From NCBI RefSeq assembly GCF_002577195.1, contig NZ_NULG01000020.1, positions 52,010-102,779 of the forward strand: DNA of 50,770 bases, written 5' to 3'. The position numbers and the translations under genes were made by a program. Below, piece after piece: positions 27,646 to 35,495 of this stretch; position 1 is the first letter of the stretch; each line of letters starts with the position of its first letter. The notes below the pieces were generated by a model. It was not told where the DNA came from. It saw only the letters and a program-made list of their open reading frames with translations, and searched no databases. Source of the stretch: Bacillus sp. AFS041924 (GTDB taxonomy: Bacteria > Bacillota > Bacilli > Bacillales > Bacillaceae_G).

Positions 27646-27906
27646 TCACTTCTTTTCTTTAAAACTGTATGCCCAACTAATAATTTCTTGGAAAACAGTC
27701 ATATTTAAAGAATAGATAACAAACTGTCCTTTCTTTTCATCTTGAATTAATTGGGCTGACTTCAATATTTTAAGTTGCTGCGAAATACTTGGTTTAGACA
27801 TATCAAACTGCTCTGAAATTTCCCCAGCGGTTAAAACTTTTTCTTTTAATAAATCTAATATCTTCCTCTGTGTTGGATCCGAAAGTACTTTAAATAGTTC
27901 ATTCAT
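27646..27906 (-). CDS. sdpR: ArsR-family repressor, SdpR homologue
   Basis: 86 residues, a winged-helix ArsR protein. The N-terminal FKVLSDPTQRKILDLL, recognition helix SKPSISQQLKIL (about residues 39-50) and wing KKGQFVIYSLN align closely with Bacillus subtilis SdpR as I recall it. No ArsR metal-binding Cys motif is present, as expected for SdpR, which represses sdpRI until SdpI sequesters it at the membrane in response to the SdpC toxin. The reading frame is intact, although the partner gene is broken. The ATG start follows AGAGGTG. A palindromic operator overlaps its promoter. Confidence 0.9.
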   Translation of the reverse strand: MNELFKVLSDPTQRKILDLLKEKVLTAGEISEQFDMSKPSISQQLKILKSAQLIQDEKKGQFVIYSLNMTVFQEIISWAYSFKEKK

Positions 27907-27927
27907 ATTTTACACCTCTAAAAAATA

Positions 27928-27953
27928 AGTATTTAGTTAATTAACCAAATACT
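27928..27953. promoter_or_regulatory. Operator of the SdpR-like repressor
   Basis: A 26-bp inverted repeat centred between 27940 and 27941, with half-sites AGTATTTAGTTAA and TTAACCAAATACT. One base pair is mismatched. It overlaps the -10 box of the sdpR promoter, which fits autorepression by an ArsR-type dimer. Confidence 0.7.
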
Positions 27954-27976
27954 AAAATTTATTATGTAATTGTCAA
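27949..27976 (-). promoter_or_regulatory. SigA-type promoter of sdpR
   Basis: On the minus strand TTGACA (27971-27976), a 16-base spacer, and TAGTAT (27949-27954). The -10 box is inside the operator palindrome. Confidence 0.6.
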
Positions 27977-28053
27977 TTATGCTAAGATTAGAAATAAATT
28001 ATTTTAAGTTTTTATTTAGTTTCAATTAGAAATCAAAGATTAGAGGGATTATA

Positions 28054-29238
28054 ATGGCAAATAAACTATACTTTGAACAACCATCATTAAAAAATTGGAT
28101 GACTAAAATTACTGAAATAAAAGAAGTTGATTCATTATTTCATATTAAACTAGAGGATTCTGCATTTTATCCTGAAGGTGGTGGGCAGCCATCTGATTTT
28201 GGTAAAATAGATGGTATTGAAATTATTGAATTAATTGAGGATCATCAAGAAGTTATTCATGTATTAAAAGAAAAGCCAACTAAAACAGAAGTAAATTGCG
28301 AAATAAATTGGGAACGCCGAGTAGATCATATGCAGCATCATAGTGGCCAACATTTATTATCCGCAACAATTATCGAACTATTTGATATCCCAACAGTTAG
28401 TTTCCATTTAGGTAAAGAGACCGTTACAATTGATTTAGATACACCTTCTCTTTCATCTGAACAATTAATTGAAATTGAACGTGCAGTTTATGAAAAAATT
28501 CTTGCTAATATTGAAATAAAAACCTACTTTGTTAATAAAGATGAATTAAATACACTTCAGCTTCGCAAATTACCTAAAGTTGAAGAGAATATAAGAATTG
28601 TTGAGATTTTACATACTGATGTATCTGCATGCTGTGGTACTCACATTAAGCAAACTGGTGAAATTGGCTTACTAAAACTACTTAAAACAGAGAAAGTTAG
28701 ACAAACAACACGACTTCACTTTAAATGTGGTTTCAGAGCACTAGAAGAAATTCAAAAGACTACTAAAACAGTAACAAATATTAATCAATTATTTAACTCA
28801 CATACTGATCTAGTAGTCGATAAAATTGAGCAAACGATGAACGAATTAAAAGAAGCACAAAAAGAGATTGAAAAAATGAAAGGAACTATTTTTGATTCAA
28901 TAGCTAACGAACTACTCTCTAATGCAACAAATGATCTGATTATTAAATCCTTTAAAGAAGAATCAGTAAAAGACTTACAATTACTTGCAAAAGCAATTCA
29001 AGCTAAAAAACCATCATTACTAGTATTTTTAAGTGGAAATGAGAATAAATTATTAGTCATTAATCAGCTTAAAAATGATCTACATTGTGGAGACCTGATT
29101 AAAAATTTACTAAAACAGGTTGAAGGAAAAGGTGGTGGCGGTGCTCAACAAGCACAAGCTACATTTGAAACGTCAATCCAATTAAACCAAGCAGAATATT
29201 TTTTGAAAAGTATTCTTCTTCCTCAAGTAAACGCATAA
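28054..29238 (+). CDS. Alanyl-tRNA editing protein, AlaX-L type with DHHA1 domain
   Basis: 394 residues. N-terminal beta-barrel region with YPEGGGQPSD (about 39-48), then the editing domain with zinc ligands HHSGQH (95-100) and CCGTH (193-197). A coiled-coil stretch (about 258-280) and a C-terminal DHHA1 domain with GKGGGGAQQAQA (about 362-373) follow. It has no class II synthetase core, so it is a free-standing editor that hydrolyses mischarged Ser- or Gly-tRNA-Ala. The ATG start has GAGGGA upstream. Divergent from sdpR, single-gene unit with a strong terminator. Confidence 0.9.
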   Translation: MANKLYFEQPSLKNWMTKITEIKEVDSLFHIKLEDSAFYPEGGGQPSDFGKIDGIEIIELIEDHQEVIHVLKEKPTKTEVNCEINWERRVDHMQHHSGQHLLSATIIELFDIPTVSFHLGKETVTIDLDTPSLSSEQLIEIERAVYEKILANIEIKTYFVNKDELNTLQLRKLPKVEENIRIVEILHTDVSACCGTHIKQTGEIGLLKLLKTEKVRQTTRLHFKCGFRALEEIQKTTKTVTNINQLFNSHTDLVVDKIEQTMNELKEAQKEIEKMKGTIFDSIANELLSNATNDLIIKSFKEESVKDLQLLAKAIQAKKPSLLVFLSGNENKLLVINQLKNDLHCGDLIKNLLKQVEGKGGGGAQQAQATFETSIQLNQAEYFLKSILLPQVNA

Positions 29239-29270
29239 TTAGAAAAATACATATTTCGAGATTTTAGATG

Positions 29271-29308
29271 GTGCCCAAAAGTCAAAAGACTTTTGAGCAC
29301 TTTTTTTT
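29271..29308 (+). terminator. Terminator of the AlaX-type gene
   Basis: GTGCCCAAAAGTC (29271-29283) pairs with GACTTTTGAGCAC (29288-29300), with one mismatch, an AAAA loop and T8 directly after. Confidence 0.92.
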
Positions 29309-29347
29309 AGTTTGTTATCACGGAAGTCGAACACTTTGTGAACTTCG

Positions 29348-29431
29348 CTTAATTAATGCTGAAACCGGCTCAATTAATGTTTGATTCCGCTTAAATAATT
29401 CAGAAACCTAAACAATTAGTGCAGAAACTCA
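29348..29431. repeat. Four tandem 21-nt repeat units
   Basis: Units at 29348-29368, 29369-29389, 29390-29410 and 29411-29431 share the pattern cTtAAtTAaTgcaGAAaCc. The first begins CTTAATTAATGCTGAAACC, the third CTTAAATAATTCAGAAACC, and the fourth AACAATTAGTGCAGAAACT; the second is the most diverged in its 3' half. A fifth, badly degraded unit may follow. The period is exactly 21 bases, with no spacer. It is not coding: no ribosome binding site and stops in frame. Confidence 0.7.
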
Positions 29432-29519
29432 TTTAAATCCAATTTAGAGAATAGCACTCAGTCCTGTATTTCGTAAATCAGAAGAGAAATGGCTAAATTT
29501 AGAGTAAACAACATAAAAA

Positions 29520-29569
29520 CTGCCTCAAAATGTCGTCATTCAACGGCCTTCTGAGACAGCCCCTTTTTT
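29520..29569 (+). terminator. Second terminator-like hairpin
   Basis: CTGCCTCA (29520-29527) pairs with TGAGACAG (29552-29559) with one mismatch, followed by CCCC and T6. No gene ends just before it, so it may be a dispersed terminator-like repeat; a similar TGAGACAG[T/C]CCCTT arm occurs at 19346-19359. Confidence 0.55.
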
Positions 29570-29656
29570 ATTTATATTTTTCATAGTCTTTTTTTACTAT
29601 TGGTGAGATAATAGACTTTGTCGAATAATATTTAGGGTAGATGGGGAGAAATTTAT

Positions 29657-30880
29657 ATGTGGAAAAACCGAAACGTGTGGATCGTTTTGTTCGGTGAATT
29701 TGGAGCTGGTATAGGTCTTTGGTTCGGAATTATCGGAAATTTAGAATTTATGCAAAAACATGTACCTTCTGATTTCTTTAAATCGTTAATTCTTTTTTTC
29801 GGTTTATTAGCAGGAGTTTTCGTTGGTCCATTAGCAGGACGCTTAATTGATCAATATTCAAAGAAAAGTATTTTATTAATTAGTGGATTAGGTCGAACTT
29901 TAAGTGTGATCCTAATGTTTTTTGCAATTCAATATGAAAGTATTCTTTTCATGGTCTTATTTTTAATTATGCTGCAAATTTCTGCTGCATTTTACTTTCC
30001 AGCGCTGCAAGCTGTAATCCCTATGATTGTGAAAAACGAACAGTTATTGACATTAAATGGTATCCATATGAATATTTCAACTATATCAAGAATTGCTGGG
30101 ACATCAATTGGTGGAATATTAGTCGTGTCAACTAGTTTAACAAACGTATACGGATTGAGCATGATCGCCTATGCATTTTTATTTTTAATGACATTCTTTT
30201 TACGAATTGAAGAACCTACAGTTAAACCAATTAAAGTAGAAAAAACAAAAAAATCTAAAAATGAAAAAGGATTTACAGAAATATTTTCGCTTATTAGAAA
30301 AAATCCAACGATTTTAAATTTATTTATATTAAATCTGATTCCGATCCTATTCCTAGGTGGATTTAATTTAATGGTAATTGAAATTAGTGATATTCAACAT
30401 GATCCTTCAATTAAAGGTCTAATCTATACAAGTGAAGGGATCTCATTCATGATTGGTGCATTTGTTATTAAACAATTAACTACTAAGTTTACGAATAAAC
30501 AATTATTATACTTTTCTACAGGTTTAGTAGCTTTTGCTCAGCTTTCACTATTTTTTGCTAATCATCATTGGATGACGCTGATCTCATTTGCAATTTTCGG
30601 ATTTGCAGTTGGTTGCTTCTTTCCTGTTTGTTCAACTGTTTTTCAAACTTCAATTGATAAATCGTATCATGGTCGACTTTTCTCATTTAGAAGTATGTAT
30701 GACCGAGTAACATTTCAGATCGTCCTTTTAAGTACTGGATTATTTTTAGATACAATTGGTTTACGATATATGGTTTTAATTTTCGGTACTATTTCATTTA
30801 TTATTCTTGGTAGATTATTATTGAAAGACAAAAAAACGAAAGCAGAATTTGTCAATGAACCACAAAATTTATCAATGTAA
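29657..30880 (+). CDS. MFS transporter (MefA/12-helix drug-efflux type)
   Basis: 407 residues with about 12 hydrophobic segments split by a basic central loop (KKSKNEKG, about 198-205). The loop after helix 2 reads GPLAGRLIDQYSKKSIL, the MFS motif A variant of the Enterococcus/macrolide-efflux (MFS_3, MefA-like) group, and FYFPALQAVIPMIV in helix 4 is also typical. Substrate unknown. The ATG start follows GGGGAG. A bidirectional terminator follows. Confidence 0.82.
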   Translation: MWKNRNVWIVLFGEFGAGIGLWFGIIGNLEFMQKHVPSDFFKSLILFFGLLAGVFVGPLAGRLIDQYSKKSILLISGLGRTLSVILMFFAIQYESILFMVLFLIMLQISAAFYFPALQAVIPMIVKNEQLLTLNGIHMNISTISRIAGTSIGGILVVSTSLTNVYGLSMIAYAFLFLMTFFLRIEEPTVKPIKVEKTKKSKNEKGFTEIFSLIRKNPTILNLFILNLIPILFLGGFNLMVIEISDIQHDPSIKGLIYTSEGISFMIGAFVIKQLTTKFTNKQLLYFSTGLVAFAQLSLFFANHHWMTLISFAIFGFAVGCFFPVCSTVFQTSIDKSYHGRLFSFRSMYDRVTFQIVLLSTGLFLDTIGLRYMVLIFGTISFIILGRLLLKDKKTKAEFVNEPQNLSM

Positions 30881-30881
30881 T

Positions 30882-30914
30882 AAAAAAGTATGAATTCAAT
30901 TCATACTTTTTTAT
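30882..30914 (+). terminator. Bidirectional terminator after the MFS gene
   Basis: AAAAAAGTATGAAT (30882-30895) pairs with ATTCATACTTTTTT (30899-30912). It also ends the convergent small gene whose stop is at 30921. Confidence 0.9.
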
Positions 30915-30920
30915 TTTCTA

Positions 30921-31220
30921 TCAATATCCATATGTAGCTAAAAATTCATTCACACTTGAATTTAAGGTTACTACTTCCCACTTTCGTTCAAATTCATAGG
31001 CAGTACATACTTCCCCTGATTCCTCATTGATAAAAATGACATCATCAGTTTCATCGTCGAAACCAATAATTAGCCAATTATCGTTCCATTGTATTTTTTT
31101 ACTTAAGTCCCTCTTAGCCTCGTTTAAATCTTCTTCCTTAATAAAATAAACTGTCATATTTTCATTAGAGACCTCATCGATACCTAATCCTTTTATTCTT
31201 GAAAACCATTCATTTTGCAT
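30921..31220 (-). CDS. Small protein resembling SMI1/KNR4 (SUKH) family
   Basis: 99 residues, soluble and acidic. The central WLIIGFDDETDDVIFINEESGEVC and the following YEFERKWEVV..SVNEFL (spans about 49-72 and 75-93) have the shape of the SUKH fold: a strand ending in a DD turn that returns as a second strand, then a helix. SUKH proteins are often immunity proteins of polymorphic toxins, but no toxin lies nearby. Start choice: ATG at 31226 is in frame, yet ATG at 31220 has better spacing from GGGGA. Moderate confidence in the family. Confidence 0.6.
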   Translation of the reverse strand: MQNEWFSRIKGLGIDEVSNENMTVYFIKEEDLNEAKRDLSKKIQWNDNWLIIGFDDETDDVIFINEESGEVCTAYEFERKWEVVTLNSSVNEFLATYGY

Positions 31221-31281
31221 TTTCATTCCCCATTTCCAATATGAAAGCCTGTATCAACAATGTGATAACAGGCTAACTGTT

Positions 31282-31383
31282 TTACTTTTGTGCTTTTTTT
31301 GACTCAGATAAATTTGACTTATCTTCGTAGTTTGGCTGTCTTTGACTAGAATTATTTTTTCTACCACCGTTACCACGTCCCAT
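31282..31383 (-). CDS. 33-residue basic small protein
   Basis: The protein starts MGRGNGGRKNNSSQRQPNYE and ends SESKKAQK. A textbook AAGGAGGCGA ribosome binding site precedes the ATG at 31383. Rich in Gly, Asn, Gln, Arg and Lys, no hydrophobic segment, likely unstructured. The start resembles small Bacillus proteins of the YfhD/YuzL kind (MGRxxGxK), some linked to spores, but it is too short for a firm call. A hairpin (31246-31274) lies just downstream without a clear U-run. The gene is too short for default gene finders and may be unannotated. Confidence 0.6.
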   Translation of the reverse strand: MGRGNGGRKNNSSQRQPNYEDKSNLSESKKAQK

Positions 31384-31449
31384 TTCATTCGCCTCCTTAA
31401 ATTGTCATAAAAATATTTTACACAATTAAAGAAAGACTATCCCATTAAA

Positions 31450-31710
31450 TTAAAGTAAGAAAAAATAGATAACAAATTGAATAAATAGGATGATCCAGTA
31501 ACCGAAAACAAATCTTGGATGTTTTGTTTTATGCCTAAAATAATACATGCCTAAAATCGAACCGATTGATCCTCCAATAATAGCAACTAAAAATAAGATT
31601 CGCTCTGGAATTCTCCATGCTTTCCTTTTTGCCTTGGATTTATCGATTCCCATAATTGCAAATGAAACAATATTGATTATTACTAAATATAAAATAAAAT
31701 ACCCTACCAT
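31450..31710 (-). CDS. DUF1294 membrane protein
   Basis: 86 residues with three hydrophobic segments. IMGIDKSKAKRKAWRIPE (about 19-36), then GGSIGSILGMYYFRHKTKHP (about 46-65), are the DUF1294 signatures; the function is unknown. Start choice: ATG at 31722 has no ribosome binding site, while ATG at 31710 has AGGGG upstream. It lies 21 bp after the ybaK-type gene, so it is probably co-transcribed with it. Confidence 0.85.
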   Translation of the reverse strand: MVGYFILYLVIINIVSFAIMGIDKSKAKRKAWRIPERILFLVAIIGGSIGSILGMYYFRHKTKHPRFVFGYWIILFIQFVIYFFLL

Positions 31711-31731
31711 CGGACCCCTCATAACACTCGG

Positions 31732-32208
31732 TTATTTTGAAATTTTAGCTATTTTGCTTCGAGTTGTTTGTATTAAATCATTTACTTTCAATTGAAGTTG
31801 TATACCTATTTTACCACCGCTAACAATAATTTCATCTATCGTATTAACAGATTCTTCAATAAAAGTTGGATATTGCTTTTTCATACCAATCGGTGAGCAA
31901 CCACCCCGAACATATCCTGTATTCGCTAGCAGATCCTTGACTGGTAATAATTCAACTTTCTTTTCCCCAGCAGCCTTTGCGGCTAATTTTAAATCTAATT
32001 CTTTTTCGACTGGTATGACAAATACATAAATTGCTTTAGATTGACTAATTGATACCAGTGTTTTATAAACTAATTCTGGATCTTTATTTATTTTATTTGC
32101 AACTGAAACACCATCAATCTTACCATCTTTCGATTCGTAATTTAATGTTGCGTAGTTTACTTTTTTTTTATCTAATATTCTCATTGCATTTGTTTTACTG
32201 ACTGCCAT
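31732..32208 (-). CDS. ybaK: Cys-tRNA(Pro)/Cys-tRNA(Cys) deacylase
   Basis: 158 residues. The YbaK/ProX fold is shown by KTNAMRILDKKKVNY at the start, then VYKTLVSIS with the conserved catalytic-site Lys, and GYVRGGCSPIGMKK (about 98-111), which carries the GGxSPxG loop. It hydrolyses Cys-tRNA-Pro made in error by ProRS. The ATG at 32208 follows AAAGGAG; the in-frame TTG at 32223 overlaps that site. It lies 30 bp after rarD. Confidence 0.9.
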   Translation of the reverse strand: MAVSKTNAMRILDKKKVNYATLNYESKDGKIDGVSVANKINKDPELVYKTLVSISQSKAIYVFVIPVEKELDLKLAAKAAGEKKVELLPVKDLLANTGYVRGGCSPIGMKKQYPTFIEESVNTIDEIIVSGGKIGIQLQLKVNDLIQTTRSKIAKISK

Positions 32209-32238
32209 TTTTACTCCTTTCAATGCTCTAAACTAATT

Positions 32239-33174
32239 TTAAGCTGATATTGATTGCTTCTTATTTCGTTTTTTAAGCTTTTGTTCAATTGATTTCATAA
32301 ACGGTGTAGTTGACACAGCGAATACGATACATGCTAGCCAAATAAATGAAAATGACACAAAATCTTTCTTTGAAAAACTTTCATTATATAATAAAACACC
32401 TATTAATAAACTAATCGTTGGTGAGATAAATTGCAAAAACCCTACATAAGTATACGGGATCAATTGTGCTGCTTTACCGAAAAATAATAATGGTATGATT
32501 GTTACTAAACCTGCACCAACGATTAAAATTTGTTCAACTGGAGCACTTTGTATCAGTCCTGCTTGGCCTTTAGTGGATAGAAAACTAAAATAAATTAAAG
32601 CAACAGGAAAAACTAACAATGTCTCGATTGTCAGACTTAAAAAAGAATCGATATTAAGGATTTTCTTCAATAATCCATAAAATGCAAAAGTTAATGATAA
32701 AATGATTGCGATAATTGGTAAGGTCCCTGACATAATTGTTAAATACCCTACTCCAATTGTAGCTAAACAGACTGATACTATTTGCCAAATTGACAATGAC
32801 TCTTTCAAAACGATTACACCGAGTATAATACTAACTAATGGATTAATATAATAGCCTAAACTCGCATCAAGAATATGGTTTGAATTGACGGCCCAAATGT
32901 AAATTAACCAATTGGAACTAATTAATAATGAAATAGCTATCATTGAAACTAATACTTTTTTATTACTTACAACTTGTTTCCAAGTAATTTTAAACTGCTC
33001 TAATTTTTTTGTAAGAAGAATGAAAAGTAGTAAAGTTACAAAAGACCAAATAATACGATGTGTTAATATTTCAAAAGGTGAAATATCTTGAATTAGTTTC
33101 CAATAAATTGGTAATACACCCCAAGCCACGTATGCAAGTACACCGTACAAAATCCCTTTAAGTGTGTTGTTCAT
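32239..33174 (-). CDS. rarD: RarD-type EamA permease
   Basis: 311 residues, ten predicted membrane segments in two EamA halves. The N-terminal GILYGVLAYVAWGVLPIYWK and LTHRIIWSF, and later LGYYINPLVSIILGV and PYTYVGFLQFISPTISLL, are RarD hallmarks (chloramphenicol-sensitive protein family). The physiological substrate is not established. The ATG start follows GGGAGAG. It lies 25 bp after the MFS gene stop. Confidence 0.88.
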   Translation of the reverse strand: MNNTLKGILYGVLAYVAWGVLPIYWKLIQDISPFEILTHRIIWSFVTLLLFILLTKKLEQFKITWKQVVSNKKVLVSMIAISLLISSNWLIYIWAVNSNHILDASLGYYINPLVSIILGVIVLKESLSIWQIVSVCLATIGVGYLTIMSGTLPIIAIILSLTFAFYGLLKKILNIDSFLSLTIETLLVFPVALIYFSFLSTKGQAGLIQSAPVEQILIVGAGLVTIIPLLFFGKAAQLIPYTYVGFLQFISPTISLLIGVLLYNESFSKKDFVSFSFIWLACIVFAVSTTPFMKSIEQKLKKRNKKQSISA

Positions 33175-33199
33175 TCTCTCCCAGCTTTCTTTTCAATAA

Positions 33200-34639
33200 T
33201 TAATGTGCTATTTCAGCATTTTTTTCTTCTACTTGTTCAGACGGTAGAAAAAAGACGAAAATAAACGTAATGATACTAAATACAACCATAAATAAAGTAA
33301 TCATTTCAAAACCAGCTGTTACTGCTTTTACTGTAGACAGATGCTTGGCTTGATTTTGTGCACTAAGAACTAATTTATGGCCATTCAATATTTCGGATGC
33401 CTTAATCGTAAAAATCGTTCCTAACACAGCAACCGAAATAGTCTGTGAAAAAGTATTTAAAAAAGAATTGGCAGCAATGGCTATCCCCCTTTGATTCATT
33501 TCTACAGCTGAAGAAATAAGGATCATATAGATTGGAAAGGATAAACCGAAGCCTAAACCTAAAAATGCATTAAATGGATATAGTAATACTTTTGAATCGT
33601 GGAAAAAGTTCATCCCTAATGCACCAATTATACATAAAAAAGCACCTAATAGAATGATACTTTTAGCTTTCATCTTCTTAATTAAACGACCAGATAAAAA
33701 TGAGCCCAATGTCCAAGCGAATGAAAGTGGAATTAACATTAAACCGGATTCCGTAGCGCTTAGTCCAAACACACTTTGATTATATACAGGTAAATATACC
33801 TCAATCGATATAAGAAGTGCATGTGCAATAAACATAGCTGCATATGTTACGACTAAATTACGGATTTTGAAAAGAGAAAGTGGTAATAATGGTTCCTTTG
33901 CTCTAGTTTCAACAAATAGAAATAATCCAAATAAAATAATGGCAAACGCAAAAAGAAAAATTAGATTTGGAGAAGTCCAGTTATGTTGCTCTCCCCCGAC
34001 AACTAAAGCATATAATGCAGATAAAGTACTTAAAATAAAAAGAATTGACCCTAAATAATCAATCGAAATTGCATTTTTGCGATCAATTTTTTGGTGGTAA
34101 TACTTCCAAAATAGAATAATAGAAATGATACCGAATGGAAAATTAATAAAAAAGATATAACGCCAAGAAATAAAGTCTACAAAAAATCCTCCAACTAATG
34201 GCCCTATGACACTTGAAACTGCCCATACTGCACTTATAAATCCTTGTACTTTAGCTCGTTCTTGGTAAGGATACAAATCACTTATTACAGTCATTGTTAA
34301 AGGTAATGCAGCTCCAGCACCTAGTCCTTGTATTGTACGAAATAAAATTAATTGACCCATATTTTGCGAAAAACCACAGAGTACTGAACCAAAAATAAAT
34401 AGAATAATGCCAAACATTAGTAAATTTTTACGACCATATAAATCCGAGAGCTTCCCATAGATTGGTGTCGTAACAGTCATTGCCAGCATATAAGCTGCAA
34501 AAATCCAACTCATCAGCTTAACACCAGATAATTCTGTCGTAATCGTTGGTGTAGCAGTTGTAATAATCGTCCCTTCAATAGCTGACAACGTAACAGCAAC
34601 CAACAAACCAATTGTTACTAACTTCCGATTTGTTTCCAT
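33200..34639 (-). CDS. MFS drug transporter, DHA2 (14-helix) family
   Basis: 479 residues with about 14 hydrophobic segments. TIITTATPTITTEL in helix 1, motif A GKLSDLYGRKNLL after helix 2, and SVIGPLVGGFFVD (motif C) in helix 5 fit proton-coupled EmrB/QacA-type exporters. Start choice: a longer frame from 34687 is open, but ATG at 34639 has GGAGGT at ideal spacing. Co-directional with rarD, 25 bp upstream of it. Substrate unknown. Confidence 0.88.
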   Translation of the reverse strand: METNRKLVTIGLLVAVTLSAIEGTIITTATPTITTELSGVKLMSWIFAAYMLAMTVTTPIYGKLSDLYGRKNLLMFGIILFIFGSVLCGFSQNMGQLILFRTIQGLGAGAALPLTMTVISDLYPYQERAKVQGFISAVWAVSSVIGPLVGGFFVDFISWRYIFFINFPFGIISIILFWKYYHQKIDRKNAISIDYLGSILFILSTLSALYALVVGGEQHNWTSPNLIFLFAFAIILFGLFLFVETRAKEPLLPLSLFKIRNLVVTYAAMFIAHALLISIEVYLPVYNQSVFGLSATESGLMLIPLSFAWTLGSFLSGRLIKKMKAKSIILLGAFLCIIGALGMNFFHDSKVLLYPFNAFLGLGFGLSFPIYMILISSAVEMNQRGIAIAANSFLNTFSQTISVAVLGTIFTIKASEILNGHKLVLSAQNQAKHLSTVKAVTAGFEMITLFMVVFSIITFIFVFFLPSEQVEEKNAEIAH

Positions 34640-34695
34640 ATTAAACCTCCGTTCTAGAGCAATGATCAAAAAAGCCATTTTCACCACTGCTTTAA

Positions 34696-34730
34696 AAATA
34701 ATAGAAGCCCTAATGGAGCTTCTATTATTT
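34696..34730 (-). terminator. Terminator of msrA
   Basis: Perfect 13-bp stem AAATAATAGAAGC (34696-34708) with GCTTCTATTATTT (34718-34730), just past the msrA stop at 34736. Confidence 0.85.
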
Positions 34731-34735
34731 CCCGC

Positions 34736-35257
34736 CTACTTTTTCCAATTTTCTTCTATAAATTCATCTCTTCCAGACATAGCTCTGTCTTCTTTATAGT
34801 GTTTTGGATTTTTTTTATGATAGTCCTGGTGATATTCTTCAGCCTCATAAAACGTAGATGCTTGTAAAATTTCAGTTACGATCGGTTTCTTAAAAATATT
34901 ACTTTCAATTAATTTTTCTTTTGATTCCATAGCTTCATTAAGCTGAGAATCATTATGTACAAAAATTGCAGCTCGGTATTGTGAACCCCTATCTTGGAAT
35001 TGACCGTCTGGATCTGTTGGATCAATTTGTGGCCAAAATAATTCTAATAGCCTGTTATATGAGAACAATTCATCATCAAAAGTGATTTGAACTACTTCAT
35101 AATGACCTGTAGTTCCCTTTTTAACATCTTCATAAGTAGGGTTTTCTAACTCTCCACCCATATAACCTGAAACAATACCATGTATACCAGGTAAATCCTC
35201 AAACGGTGTTACCATACACCAAAAACAACCACCTGCAAATGTAGCTTTTTGAATCAT
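34736..35257 (-). CDS. msrA: Peptide-methionine (S)-S-oxide reductase
   Basis: 173 residues. The catalytic motif is GGCFWC (about residues 9-14), followed by GYMGG, YEDV..GTTGHYEVV and FWPQIDPTDPDGQFQDRGSQY. No conserved resolving Cys is seen at the C-terminus, so recycling may use Cys14 of GGCFWC or external thiols. It repairs oxidised Met. MsrB is not fused or adjacent. The ATG start has AAGGAGG upstream. Confidence 0.95.
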   Translation of the reverse strand: MIQKATFAGGCFWCMVTPFEDLPGIHGIVSGYMGGELENPTYEDVKKGTTGHYEVVQITFDDELFSYNRLLELFWPQIDPTDPDGQFQDRGSQYRAAIFVHNDSQLNEAMESKEKLIESNIFKKPIVTEILQASTFYEAEEYHQDYHKKNPKHYKEDRAMSGRDEFIEENWKK

Positions 35258-35439
35258 ATTAAATCCTCCTTAACTTACCTAGTTTACATAATATTTTTAT
35301 GTTAAACTCTCATATTTCTTTATCCTTATCTTATCTCTTTTAAATAAATTTTTAAATATTTTAGCTCACAAATTACCAATTTCTTATGATGTCTATTCTT
35401 TAAAACTGATTGGACTATTGGTTAGTTGAAAAACAACAA

Positions 35440-35485
35440 AAAACAGACATAAAATGTCTATACAAATGACAATTATGTCTGTTTT
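35440..35485 (-). terminator. Terminator of the efe operon
   Basis: Perfect 13-bp stem AAAACAGACATAA (35440-35452) with TTATGTCTGTTTT (35473-35485) and a 20-base loop. A-rich sequence on the left gives the minus-strand U-run. Confidence 0.85.
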
Positions 35486-35495
35486 CACACCTTTA

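Larger units (their letters stand above)
29239..29656. other. Intergenic region with two hairpins and a tandem repeat
   Basis: Between the AlaX-type and MFS genes: terminator at 29271-29308, 21-nt tandem repeats at 29348-29431, and a second terminator-like hairpin at 29520-29569. The MFS ribosome binding site (GGGGAG) is at about 29643. No gene is seen. Confidence 0.6.

Noticed and set aside
29348-29431. CRISPR array
   Set aside because: Repeats are directly adjacent with no spacers, diverged from each other, and no cas gene is in the window.
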